A stretch of 64,000 nt of DNA, taken from contig NZ_CP008884.1 of the NCBI RefSeq assembly GCF_000725385.1, positions 124,001 through 188,000 of the forward strand, in the 5' to 3' direction. Position 1 is the first letter of the stretch; each line of letters begins with the position of its first letter. Origin of the DNA: Dyella japonica A8 (GTDB lineage: Bacteria; Pseudomonadota; Gammaproteobacteria; Xanthomonadales; Rhodanobacteraceae). Both the position numbers and the translations under genes were made by a program. The notes below the pieces were generated by a model, which saw only the letters and a program-made list of their open reading frames with translations, was not told the origin of the DNA and ran no database searches. This document shows positions 1 to 8,204 of the stretch, in pieces.

Positions 1-2
1 CG

Positions 3-290
3 GCGGCGCCCGCGATGCAGGCCCCGCCGGTAACCAACGCGTCCACGCCCGCGCTGGCTGCCAAGGCGCGCGCCGAGGGGCCCCTCGGCACCGGGCACGG
101 CGAACGCGAGAACTCAGTGGTGAGCTATACCGATTTCGAGCGCGCCTCGTCCTCGCCGAACGAAGTGATCACGGTGTACTACGACACGCGCGAGCGCTTG
201 ATCGCACAAGGCGTGATACCAGGCGACATGCCGCCGCCGGGGACGCGCCCCGACCCGTTCCCGGGCCACTTTGTTCCCGACCCGCGTTGA
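3..290 (+). CDS. 3' end of an unidentified gene, cut by the window edge
   Basis: The frame is open from the left edge to a TGA at 288-290, so only the C-terminal 95 codons or so are visible. The first ATG inside the window (position 15) need not be the start because the frame continues upstream without a stop. The visible part is alanine/proline rich at first, then has a more ordered stretch (YTDFERASSSPNEVITVYYD) and ends in a Pro-rich tail (PPPGTRPDPFPGHF). I do not recognise the family and assign no function. The following methyltransferase gene is on the same strand 79 bases downstream. Confidence 0.55.
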   Translation, partial: AAPAMQAPPVTNASTPALAAKARAEGPLGTGHGERENSVVSYTDFERASSSPNEVITVYYDTRERLIAQGVIPGDMPPPGTRPDPFPGHFVPDPR

Positions 291-369
291 CATCGCAGCA
301 ACGTGTGTTCAACTCGCGGCCAGCCAAGGCGTGACACCATCCAGTCCGTCATCGCGGAAATGTCACGCC

Positions 370-1233
370 ATGCTGGAAGACCTGCACGCCATCGTCAAAG
401 AAGTCGAGCTCGACCGGTCGCTGGAGCGGCCGGAACAGTTGCGCGAACGCATCCGGGCGATGGATCGGCTGGAAGACGTGATGCTGCACGAGCCGCTCGA
501 AGCCACCCCGGCGTGCAAGGCCGTGGTGGAAGCGCTCCGACGCCGCGCGAAGGCACGCCACGCGGCACTCGCCAGCGTGCAGCAGCACCTGTGCGACGCC
601 GTGCGGCACGCCATCGTGCATGGCGCCGGCCCGCACGCGCTGAATGGCTGGCTGCAGCACGACGACCTGCGCGAACCGTGGGGCTACGACCATCTCGACG
701 CCCTGATCGGGGACGTGCTCTCGCTGGACGAGCCGGACGACGCCATCGCGGCGCTCGAGCGGGACATGGTGTTCTATCAGCCAACGCCGGTACGCCATGT
801 GCTCGACTTGATCCATCGCGCACGGCTGTGCAGCGACGACGTCGTGGTCGACCTTGGCTCCGGCATGGGCCACGTGCCGCTGCTGGTATCGATCTGCACG
901 GACGCCCAGGCCTGCGGCATCGAGCGCGAGCATGCCTACGTGGCAAGCGCCCGGCGCGCGGCGCAGGCGCTGCGGGTGGAGCGCGCGACCTTCCTTGCGC
1001 AGGACGCGCGCGACGCCGACGTATCGCGCGGCACCGTGTTCTATCTCTACACGCCTTTTACCGGCGACATGCTGCGGCACATGCTGGACCGGCTGCGCCG
1101 CGAGGCGAGCCGGCGCAGCTTCCGCGTCGCGACGCTGGGGCCGTGCACGCCCGCCGTGGCGGGCGAATCGTGGTTGCGCGCCGCCAGCGAACCGAACGCC
1201 GACCGCGTGACCCTGTTCCGCTCCGTCGCCTGA
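370..1233 (+). CDS. Class I SAM-dependent methyltransferase
   Basis: Predicted cytosolic methyltransferase of 287 residues. Motif I is clear at residues 157-168 (DVVVDLGSGMGH), followed by an acidic residue closing strand 2 (CGIE, near 185) and a post-motif strand (TVFYLYTPF). The N-terminal 130 residues are helical and charged and probably form a substrate-binding cap. The DLGSGxG version of motif I and the preceding FYQPTP segment recall DOT1-like and related methyltransferases, but the substrate cannot be read from the sequence. I chose the ATG at 370 because a GGAA stretch lies about 10 bases upstream; the frame is open back to about 271, so a longer form is possible. It converges with the minus-strand gene ending at 1244. 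Confidence 0.72.
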   Translation: MLEDLHAIVKEVELDRSLERPEQLRERIRAMDRLEDVMLHEPLEATPACKAVVEALRRRAKARHAALASVQQHLCDAVRHAIVHGAGPHALNGWLQHDDLREPWGYDHLDALIGDVLSLDEPDDAIAALERDMVFYQPTPVRHVLDLIHRARLCSDDVVVDLGSGMGHVPLLVSICTDAQACGIEREHAYVASARRAAQALRVERATFLAQDARDADVSRGTVFYLYTPFTGDMLRHMLDRLRREASRRSFRVATLGPCTPAVAGESWLRAASEPNADRVTLFRSVA

Positions 1234-1243
1234 CGGCGCGCGC

Positions 1244-2101
1244 TCAGGCGCCGTCGACCGACTTGACCAGTTGCAGCCTCGCGTCGCCCGAACCCACTTC
1301 GCCATCGGACACGGCGTCGGGTGACCCGCTGGCCAGCGCCTTGCCGATCCACGTCGGCGTCTGGCGCGGCCCCGGGATATAGGCCTCCCATTGGCCGTAC
1401 CCGTGGCTCGACGGCGCACCCCAGGCGCGCAGGTCGAAGTTCACCGGCACGCGCACGACCCAATACGGGTTGTCCACCTCGGCGCCACTGGTCGGGATAT
1501 TGAAGGTCCACTGGCGTGCGGCCAGCAGCGAAGCGTCGGCCAGCCACTTGCGGTAGCGCTCCATCGACGCCTCCCGGTCGTACTGGTCAAGGTTCACCTG
1601 CTCGGCAATCGCCTCCTGCACCGCGCCGTCGCGCCCGATGCGCAGCACCAGGTACACCGTGCCGCTGACGCGCGCTTGGATGACGGCCTGCGGATAGATC
1701 GGCCGGGCACGGTTCCTGGAGGAGATCTGATCGCTATGGGCCCCCGGGCCACCGAACGAGGAGCCCGCCACCGCCACCTTGAACTGGCCGTCGCCGAGCG
1801 GCTTGGCCACCACGCGCAGGCTCATCTTCGTCGTCAACACCTCGGTGATGGGCCCGGAAAGCTTGAACGCCCACGCGTGGACCGTCTTGTCCACCACGTC
1901 GACCACCACCGGGGGCAGCTTCTCGGGATGGTCCACGGCATAGCCATGGAGCGAACCATCGGGATTCACTTCGACCGTGCCGGTGACCAGCATGCCGGCC
2001 TCGGCTGTCTGGCGGACCTGCTCCGCCGTCGCGGCGGCGGCCGTGCCCACGCCACAGGCCATCAGCCAGCCTCCCAGCCACATCATGGAAACGCGCTTCA
2101 T
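1244..2101 (-). CDS. Secreted protein with TonB C-terminal-like domain
   Basis: Protein of 285 residues with an N-terminal signal peptide (about residues 1-23, hydrophobic core followed by GTAAAA). The segment around residues 133-165 (YPQAVIQARVSGTVYLVLRI, then GRDGAVQEA) has the YP-A-x-G-x-V pattern of the TonB C-terminal domain family. There is no Pro-rich spacer and no retained N-terminal membrane anchor, so it is more likely a soluble periplasmic relative than a working energy transducer. Residues 25-130 resemble nothing I recognise. It is a single gene, divergent from folE with 159 bases between them. Function is unknown beyond the domain resemblance. Confidence 0.68.
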   Translation of the reverse strand: MKRVSMMWLGGWLMACGVGTAAAATAEQVRQTAEAGMLVTGTVEVNPDGSLHGYAVDHPEKLPPVVVDVVDKTVHAWAFKLSGPITEVLTTKMSLRVVAKPLGDGQFKVAVAGSSFGGPGAHSDQISSRNRARPIYPQAVIQARVSGTVYLVLRIGRDGAVQEAIAEQVNLDQYDREASMERYRKWLADASLLAARQWTFNIPTSGAEVDNPYWVVRVPVNFDLRAWGAPSSHGYGQWEAYIPGPRQTPTWIGKALASGSPDAVSDGEVGSGDARLQLVKSVDGA

Positions 2102-2260
2102 AACCTCTCCTTGTCTTCGCGTTGCGGGAGTCTAGCCGGCCCGGCCTGCGGGCATAAGTGCAAGCCACTGATCCCATTGGCCCGATCGGCCGGCGCGGGG
2201 CTAAACCTTGACGGGGGCGTTACACTGACGCGTCTGTAAGGCGTACCCGAAGGAACCCGC

Positions 2261-2863
2261 ATGAGCGAGCGTCAAGATCCCACCGAAGTCACCCGCGAAC
2301 AGGCCGAGGAAGCCGTGCGCACCCTGCTGCGCTGGTCGGGCGAGGATCCCAGCCGCGAAGGCCTGCTCGACACCCCCAAGCGCGTGGTGAAGGCATATAA
2401 GGACTGGTTCTCCGGCTACGACATCGACCCGGGCGATTACCTGCGCCGCACCTTCGAGGAAGTGGCCGGCTACGACGAGATGGTCGTGCTGCGCGACATC
2501 GAGTTCGAAAGCCACTGCGAGCACCACATGGCGCCCATCATCGGCCGCGCCCACGTGGGCTACCTGCCGACCAACCGCGTGGTGGGCATCAGCAAGCTGG
2601 CCCGCGTGGTGGACGCCTATGCGCGCCGTTTCCAGGTGCAGGAAAAGCTCACCGCGCAGATCGCCCAGTGCATCCAGGAAAACCTGCAGCCGGCCGGCGT
2701 GGCCGTGGTGATCGATGCCAGCCATGAATGCATGACCACGCGCGGCGTGCACAAGCGCGGCGTGTCGATGATCACCAGCCAGATGCTGGGCGCGTTCCGC
2801 GACGACGCCCGCACGCGCTCCGAGTTCCTGCAGTTCATCGGCATCCACGGCGCGGGCCGTTGA
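2261..2863 (+). CDS. folE: GTP cyclohydrolase I
   Basis: Converts GTP to 7,8-dihydroneopterin triphosphate, the first step of tetrahydrofolate (and queuosine-type pteridine) synthesis, in the cytosol. At 200 residues it has the normal length. The zinc-site residues are present: Cys86 and His89 in [10 protein letters not shown] and Cys157 in SHECMTTRG, matching Cys110, His113 and Cys181 of the E. coli enzyme. A GAAGGAA ribosome site precedes the ATG. The stop TGA overlaps the start of the next gene by one base (TGATG), so folE leads an operon with the SMC-like complex. That is an unexpected partner for folate synthesis and probably reflects shared expression only. Confidence 0.97.
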   Translation: MSERQDPTEVTREQAEEAVRTLLRWSGEDPSREGLLDTPKRVVKAYKDWFSGYDIDPGDYLRRTFEEVAGYDEMVVLRDIEFESHCEHHMAPIIGRAHVGYLPTNRVVGISKLARVVDAYARRFQVQEKLTAQIAQCIQENLQPAGVAVVIDASHECMTTRGVHKRGVSMITSQMLGAFRDDARTRSEFLQFIGIHGAGR

Positions 2864-4164
2864 TGCAGGGACTGGAAACGCAGGACGCCGACGAGCGCCT
2901 GCAAGACGTATTGCGTGATGGCATCACCGCCGAGGACCTCCCGGCGGCTTTCCCGTTGTTGCGCGGCCGGTCGCTGCTGCGCGCCTTCAGCGCCTTGTTC
3001 CACGGCGGCGAAACGCAGGTGATGTTGCGCCTGCTGGTGCTGCGCACGCTGGGCGCCCGCGCCCATGCGCCGGAATGGACACCCGCCGAGATCCGCGACC
3101 AGCTCGCCTTCGTCGAGCCGGTGAAGCTGGAAACCGTGGTGCAGCGCCTGAAGGAACACGAGCTGCTCACCTGGGACAACGAGACGCTGCGCTACCGCGT
3201 GAGCCCACTGGGCCGCAAGGCGCTGGCTGCCGTATCCACGCTGCTGGAATTCGAGCGCGACGACGAGGACGGCCTGGGCTACATCACCGCGCAGCTGGCG
3301 GCGGGCCAGGCGGTCGGCCGCGTCTCCGCCGATGAACTCGGCCACCTGCTGTCGCGCCTGTCCGAGCTGAAGGAAGACTTCGACCGCGCGGTACTGTCCG
3401 GCTCCGAGCACCGCATCCGCCGCGCCGCGCAACGGCTCGACGCGGTGTGGACGTGGGTGGAGAAAGGCACCGAAGTGGTCAGCGCCATTGCCGACAGCGA
3501 GGACCTCGACCCGGCCACGCACCGCCTCGCACAGGCGGTAGGCCGCGCGCAAAGCGCGCTGCTGCGGCAGGCTGGCGTGTTCCAGCGCGAGCTCAACAAG
3601 ATCGACCAGCACCGCGTGCACCTGGGGCGTACGGGCTTGTCCTCGTCCGACCTGGTTGCCTGGCTGCGCTCGCTCACGCCCGACGCGCTGGCGCAGCACG
3701 CGGACGAAGCTGCGCAGATGCCGGTGCAGCCGCCGTTCCTGCAGGACCAGATCGCGCTGGACGTGGCCGAGTACGAACTTCTTGAACGCGAGCGCGCGGC
3801 GGCGGAAAGCACCAGCCTGCCCGATGCGGAAAAAAATCCAACCACACACGACCTGCCCATCGACGAGGAAGACCTGTCGCCGCTGCTCGCATGGCATGGC
3901 GAACTGGCCGCGCTGACCCAGCCGATGGAACTCAGCGATGCGCTGCGCGGTGATGACTACGCCTTGAGCGCCTACCGCCTCTCGCTGCTCGGACTGGTGG
4001 GCGACCCCGAATCCTCCGCGCTGCAGGGACCGACGGCGGACCTCGCCCGCTTGCCGCTGAAGCTGGAAATCGAACCCATCCTGATCGATCCGGGACTGGC
4101 CTCCATCGCGCTGGTCAGCGCGGGACGCCTGCACCCTCGCAAGGAAAAGAAAACCGATGCATGA
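2863..4164 (+). CDS. Kleisin-like subunit of an MksF/JetA-type condensin complex
   Basis: Protein of 433 residues. By position (first of three coupled genes ending in an SMC-like ATPase) and build it matches the MksF/JetA subunits of MksBEF and Wadjet complexes, which bridge the ATPase heads. The N-terminal 130 residues contain a winged-helix-like segment (EIRDQLAFVEPVKLETVVQR, then a YRVSPLGRKAL wing). The middle is long amphipathic helix, and a C-terminal strand-rich part (LPLKLEIEPILID) could be the head-binding end. The start ATG at 2863 shares a base with the folE stop; a longer upstream reading would run inside folE. Assignment rests on architecture and gene order, not on strong sequence motifs. 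It overlaps the next gene by 8 bases. Confidence 0.7.
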   Translation: MQGLETQDADERLQDVLRDGITAEDLPAAFPLLRGRSLLRAFSALFHGGETQVMLRLLVLRTLGARAHAPEWTPAEIRDQLAFVEPVKLETVVQRLKEHELLTWDNETLRYRVSPLGRKALAAVSTLLEFERDDEDGLGYITAQLAAGQAVGRVSADELGHLLSRLSELKEDFDRAVLSGSEHRIRRAAQRLDAVWTWVEKGTEVVSAIADSEDLDPATHRLAQAVGRAQSALLRQAGVFQRELNKIDQHRVHLGRTGLSSSDLVAWLRSLTPDALAQHADEAAQMPVQPPFLQDQIALDVAEYELLERERAAAESTSLPDAEKNPTTHDLPIDEEDLSPLLAWHGELAALTQPMELSDALRGDDYALSAYRLSLLGLVGDPESSALQGPTADLARLPLKLEIEPILIDPGLASIALVSAGRLHPRKEKKTDA

Positions 4165-4882
4165 CGAAACCGCCGCGCTCGTCGCGCGACTGCTTTCACA
4201 ACGCTGGCTGCCGCGCGACGACGCGCAGGCGCGCAAGGCGCTGCTGGACGAAGCGTTCCGCGAGGAACTCGACCGCCGCCTCGCCGCGGTCGGGCTGGAA
4301 CTGCGCGAACACCCCTACTCCGCCTACATCGGCGTGGCCGTGGCACGCGCCAACGAAAAGCAGGTGTTTGGCGGCAGCGACAGCTGGATCTCCAACACGC
4401 TGCAGTTGGACCGCGACGCCGTCGCGCTGCTGGTAGTGCTGTGGGCACTGATCGTGCTGCCGAAGCGCCAGCGCCAGCTCGAGCGCCAGCAGGCCGAAGC
4501 CGATGCCTCGCAGACGCTGATGTTCGCGGAGGCCAAGCCGATCTCGCGCGATGCCTCGCTGTCGCCCATCGTGGCCGAGCGCACCCTGCTCGCCGACTTC
4601 GGCGAAAAACTTGGCGGCAAGACGCGCGTGAACTTCAACCTGGGCCTGCTCTCGCGCCACGGCTTTATCGTGCGCCGCAAGGGCGAACTGGCGGAAGGCC
4701 CGCTGCTGGACCTGGTATTCGACTACGAGCGCACCGCGCGGCGCGTCCTCGACGGCGCACTGAGCGACCTGCTGGCCGGCCTCACGCCGCGCGACGACCT
4801 CGGCAGTGACGACGAGCCCCTGTACGACGACGGCGACGTGAATGACCTCAGCGAAGACAGCGAAGTGACCCACGATGTTTGA
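4157..4882 (+). CDS. MksE/JetB-like winged-helix subunit of the condensin complex
   Basis: Protein of 241 residues, acidic at its C terminus (residues 215-241 almost all D/E/S/N). Residues 30-110 carry helix-rich sequence. Residues 140-200 (FGEKLGGKTRVNFNLGLLSR, then HGFIVRRKGE) look like the winged-helix part seen in MksE/JetB (DUF4194-type) proteins that dimerise and bind the kleisin. Start and stop overlap both neighbours by 8 bases (4157-4164 and 4875-4882), which indicates fixed stoichiometry by translational coupling. The family assignment is inferred from order, size and the winged-helix pattern. Confidence 0.7.
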   Translation: MHDETAALVARLLSQRWLPRDDAQARKALLDEAFREELDRRLAAVGLELREHPYSAYIGVAVARANEKQVFGGSDSWISNTLQLDRDAVALLVVLWALIVLPKRQRQLERQQAEADASQTLMFAEAKPISRDASLSPIVAERTLLADFGEKLGGKTRVNFNLGLLSRHGFIVRRKGELAEGPLLDLVFDYERTARRVLDGALSDLLAGLTPRDDLGSDDEPLYDDGDVNDLSEDSEVTHDV

Positions 4883-7667
4883 TTTCCGCAGCCTCGAAGT
4901 CATCCACTGGGACTACTGGCAGCGCTTCAGCCTGCCGCTGGATACCAACATCGTCACCGTGGTCGGCCCCAACGGCTCGGGCAAGACCACCCTGCTGGAC
5001 GCGCTGCGCACCCTGCTCACCATCGACTGCGCCGGCAACCGCGACTACAAGAGCTACCTGCGCCACAACGGCAAGCCGTTTGCGTGGCTGCGCGCCCGCG
5101 TGGGCAACACGCCGGGGCCGCGCGGCGAGCGTCCGTTCTTCCCCATCATGGACAGCGAAGTGACGCTGGCCGTGCGCATCCAGAAGAAGGGCGGCGAATG
5201 GCAGCGCCAGTACGCCGTGATGGGCGGCGACGTGAGCGTGGACGAGATCGAGGCACGCAACGACTTCCTGGGCCTGCGCGAATATCGCGTGCGCCTGGAA
5301 GGCGCTGGCCTGTCGCAGGCGATCCGCCGCGTGCTCACGCTGGAACAGGGCGCCACCGACAAGCTGTGCCAGCTGCCGCCCAAGGCGCTGCTGGACCTGG
5401 TGTTCGACGTGTTCGGCGACAAGGCCGTGCTGGAGGACTACCAGCGCGCGCGCAACGAGCAGGCCGAGGCGGACCGCGAACTGCACGGGCTGGAGCACCA
5501 GCTTTCGCTGATCGGCGTGAGCCTGCAGGAAGCCGAGGGTCGCGTGCGCTCCTGGCAGGAATGGGATGCGCTCAAGCACGAACACACCGACCTTGTCGCC
5601 GAGACATTGCCGCGCACGGAGCTGGCCGAGCTGCACAACGCCATTCGTGGCGCACGGCCGCAACTGCTGGGGTTGAAGCGCAAGTGCCGCGACCTTTCCG
5701 CGCGCGACGTCGAGCTGCAGCTAGGCCTGCAAGCGCTCGATGCAAGCGAAGAATCCCTGCGCGGCGAACAGCATGTGGCCGACCAAGCGCGCCAGCAGGC
5801 CAAGCAACAGCTCGACGAGGCACGCCGCGCCGAAACCGAGAACGCCACCCTGCTCAAGCAAGAGGCACATCTGCGCAAGCTGGTCGCCGAGCAGGATGGC
5901 GCCGACCACGAGAAGCAAGGCAAGCAGCTCGTCGAGGCACGCAGCCAGCTCGGCCGCCTGCAGAACGAGGAAGCCCGCCTGCGCGAGCAATTGTCCACGC
6001 TCACCGCGCAGCTGGCGGCATGGCGCCGTGGCCAGCGCTACACGCCGGAGTTCGAGCAGTCATTCCGCCGTGCACTGGATGACGCCAGCATCGGCCACAG
6101 CATGCTGAGCGAGATCGTGGAGATCACCGAGCCGCGCTGGCAGGCAGCGGTGGAAGCGGTACTGGCGGGCTATCGCCACGTGGTGCTGCTGGATCATCCG
6201 CGCGACCGCGAAGCCGCATGGCGTCTCGGCGAGCAGCATCGCTACAAGCACTTCGTCGTCGCCGAACGCGCGCCGACCACCGCGCCGACGCGGGGCTCGC
6301 TGCTGGAAGTGGTCGACTTCACCGCACCCGCGCCGGAATGGCTGCTGCGCCAGCTCGACCGTATCCGCCGCGTGGAAGACGTGGCCGACGGCGCCAAGCT
6401 CGGCAAGGAACAGGACTGGATCACGCCGCAGGGCTATTTCCGCGAACGCCGAGGTGGCCGCCACCTGGGCGTGGACGATGTCTATTTCGGCAGCGCCGCC
6501 CGCGAGCGCCAGCTGCGCGAGGGCGAGGACCGCCTGCAACAGATCGAGAAGCAGCTGCGCGCCATCGGCGACAAGCGCAAGGCCTGCCAGGAACAGGCGA
6601 GCGATGCGGAAAGCCTGCTGCGCGGCGCCAACGCCAGCGGCCAGCTGGCCGACCGCGCCGACGAATTTGCCGCCGCGCACGAAGCGCAGGCCGCCTTGCA
6701 GGACGACGTGCAGCGCTGCGCCGACAGCTACGCCGCGGCGGAAGCGCACTATGAATCCGTTCGCGAAAAGCGCCAACAGAACTCCCGCCAGCGCGACAAC
6801 GAAGCGCGCGAGCATCGCCAGGCGCAGCAGCAGCTGGCCGATACGGCCCGCCAGTTCGCGCAGTCTCGCAACGAACAGGTCGATCGCCTGAAAGCCTTCC
6901 GTCACAAGCGCAGCCATGTGCGGCCGGTTCATCGCACACGTCGCGCCATGGCGGAGTTGCGCGAGCGCTACGAATCGCCGGCCGCGGTGCGGCGCGAGAT
7001 CGACCGCATCGAACGCCGCCTCAACGAAGGCCACTGGGAAACCGACGACGCCGTGTTGCCGCTGCGCGACAAGTACGCCAACGATCACGATGGCCTGAAG
7101 GACGACCTGCAGCGCCGCCGCGTGCACCTGGAGCGCGCTGCGCGCATCACCACGGAGGCGCGCGGCGCGTACCTCAACGTGCTGCGCAACACGGTGAAGC
7201 GTTATGCGCGCAACCTGAAGGTGCTGGCCGACCTCGCCGGCATCGGCGTGGAAACGGAGCTGCCGGAGCTGTCCAACGAAGACCTCGCGCTGGCGCAGGC
7301 CGGCCTGAACGTGCGCTTCGAGTTCGACAAGAAGGGCTGGATCGGCATGGACGACGGCGAGGCATCGGGCGGCCAGCAGGTGATGAAGTCGCTGTTGCTG
7401 CTGGTGGCGCTGATGCGCGACGAGGACCGCCCCGGCGGCTTCGTGTTCATCGACGAACCCTTCGCGCACCTGGACATCTTCAACATCGACAAGGTGGGTG
7501 TCTTCCTCAAGTCCACCCGCGCCCAGTACATTCTCACCACCCCGGCCACACACAACATCAACGTGTTCCAGCCCAGCGACCTCACCCTGGTCACCAGCAA
7601 GCGCCGCCCCGGCGCGACGTGGGCGCAGCCGCTCGCCGTGCTGCGCCGCCGGACCGAGGCCGCATGA
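4875..7667 (+). CDS. SMC-like ATPase, MksB/JetC type
   Basis: Protein of 930 residues and the motor of the complex. Walker A is at residues 31-39 (GPNGSGKTT). Two long coiled-coil arms (about 190-385 and 545-730, rich in Q/E/A/R heptads) flank a globular hinge-like part at about 390-540. The C-terminal head has an ABC signature in the form ASGGQQ (near 830-835) and Walker B with catalytic Glu (FVFIDEP, 856-862) followed by a D-loop-like AHLD. This is the head-coil-hinge-coil-head plan of SMC proteins. It is on the short side for the JetC/MksB group. No TOPRIM nuclease subunit (JetD/MksG) follows: the next gene encodes an EF-hand protein. A chromosome-organising role is therefore as likely as plasmid defence. 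Confidence 0.85.
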   Translation: MFDFRSLEVIHWDYWQRFSLPLDTNIVTVVGPNGSGKTTLLDALRTLLTIDCAGNRDYKSYLRHNGKPFAWLRARVGNTPGPRGERPFFPIMDSEVTLAVRIQKKGGEWQRQYAVMGGDVSVDEIEARNDFLGLREYRVRLEGAGLSQAIRRVLTLEQGATDKLCQLPPKALLDLVFDVFGDKAVLEDYQRARNEQAEADRELHGLEHQLSLIGVSLQEAEGRVRSWQEWDALKHEHTDLVAETLPRTELAELHNAIRGARPQLLGLKRKCRDLSARDVELQLGLQALDASEESLRGEQHVADQARQQAKQQLDEARRAETENATLLKQEAHLRKLVAEQDGADHEKQGKQLVEARSQLGRLQNEEARLREQLSTLTAQLAAWRRGQRYTPEFEQSFRRALDDASIGHSMLSEIVEITEPRWQAAVEAVLAGYRHVVLLDHPRDREAAWRLGEQHRYKHFVVAERAPTTAPTRGSLLEVVDFTAPAPEWLLRQLDRIRRVEDVADGAKLGKEQDWITPQGYFRERRGGRHLGVDDVYFGSAARERQLREGEDRLQQIEKQLRAIGDKRKACQEQASDAESLLRGANASGQLADRADEFAAAHEAQAALQDDVQRCADSYAAAEAHYESVREKRQQNSRQRDNEAREHRQAQQQLADTARQFAQSRNEQVDRLKAFRHKRSHVRPVHRTRRAMAELRERYESPAAVRREIDRIERRLNEGHWETDDAVLPLRDKYANDHDGLKDDLQRRRVHLERAARITTEARGAYLNVLRNTVKRYARNLKVLADLAGIGVETELPELSNEDLALAQAGLNVRFEFDKKGWIGMDDGEASGGQQVMKSLLLLVALMRDEDRPGGFVFIDEPFAHLDIFNIDKVGVFLKSTRAQYILTTPATHNINVFQPSDLTLVTSKRRPGATWAQPLAVLRRRTEAA

Positions 7668-8011
7668 TGCTGCGCCGGCCACGCCATCTTGCGGTGCTGG
7701 CCGGCGCATGGCTGGTGCCGCTGATGGCGTGGGCGCAAGCCACGCCGGCAGAGTACCTGCGCGAGTTCGATACCGATGGTGACGGCCGCGTGAGCGAAGC
7801 GGAGTACGTGGCGCACCTCAGCGAAGGCTTCTACCGTCTCGACCGCAATGGCGACGGCGTGCTGGAAGCCGACGAATTGCCCGGCGGCCACGGCAAGCCG
7901 GTCACCCTCAAGCAGTTCCAGGACAACCTGCGCCGGCAGTTCCACAAGCTGGACCGCAACCATGACGGCTACCTGGATGCCCGCGAGCTGACGCAGCCGC
8001 CACAGGGCTAG
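7664..8011 (+). CDS. Secreted EF-hand calcium-binding protein
   Basis: Protein of 115 residues from the ATG at 7664, which overlaps the ATPase stop (ATGA); a second ATG follows at 7667. A signal peptide covers residues 1-24 or so (ending MAWAQA). Three EF-hand loops are visible: DTDGDGRVSEAE, DRNGDGVLEADE and DRNHDGYLDARE, each with Asp at 1, 3 (or Asn) and 5 and an acidic residue at 12. Small exported EF-hand proteins of this type are common in xanthomonads, and their partners are generally unknown. Location in the periplasm separates it from the cytosolic condensin-like complex, so co-transcription is probably incidental. Confidence 0.85.
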   Translation: MMLRRPRHLAVLAGAWLVPLMAWAQATPAEYLREFDTDGDGRVSEAEYVAHLSEGFYRLDRNGDGVLEADELPGGHGKPVTLKQFQDNLRRQFHKLDRNHDGYLDARELTQPPQG

Positions 8012-8026
8012 CGATTCCGGCTTCTT

Positions 8027-8105
8027 GTGGGAGCTCACCCTGTGAGCGACTGGGCCTGCCGGTCTACCGAGGTAACCGGCTGTCGCTCACAGGGTGAGCT
8101 CCCAC
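8027..8105. repeat. REP1 inverted pair, compensated stem variant
   Basis: Two 24-base arms in inverted orientation around a 31-base loop. Each arm has a GTGGGA head followed by a hairpin core GCTCAC-CCT-GTGAGC and GAC. All other REP1 copies in the window have GCGCAC and GTGCGC in the stem, so both sides of the stem have changed together here and pairing is kept. It lies in the 193-base gap between the EF-hand gene and the MFS gene. Confidence 0.85.
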
Positions 8106-8204
8106 CAAAGGCATGGGCCGCGCGGCCCTTGAAGGTCTTGCGCACCGCACACACAACGTCACGCGCAATCGGCTATCGTGCGGCTCTTGCCGTCGGTCAC
8201 GTCC

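Noticed and set aside
2208..2226. TTGACG / TACACT as a folE promoter
   Set aside because: Only seven bases separate the two boxes, so they cannot form a sigma-70 promoter together.
7664..8011. Fourth (JetD-like nuclease) subunit after the SMC-like ATPase gene
   Set aside because: The gene encodes a 115-residue secreted EF-hand protein with no TOPRIM motif.
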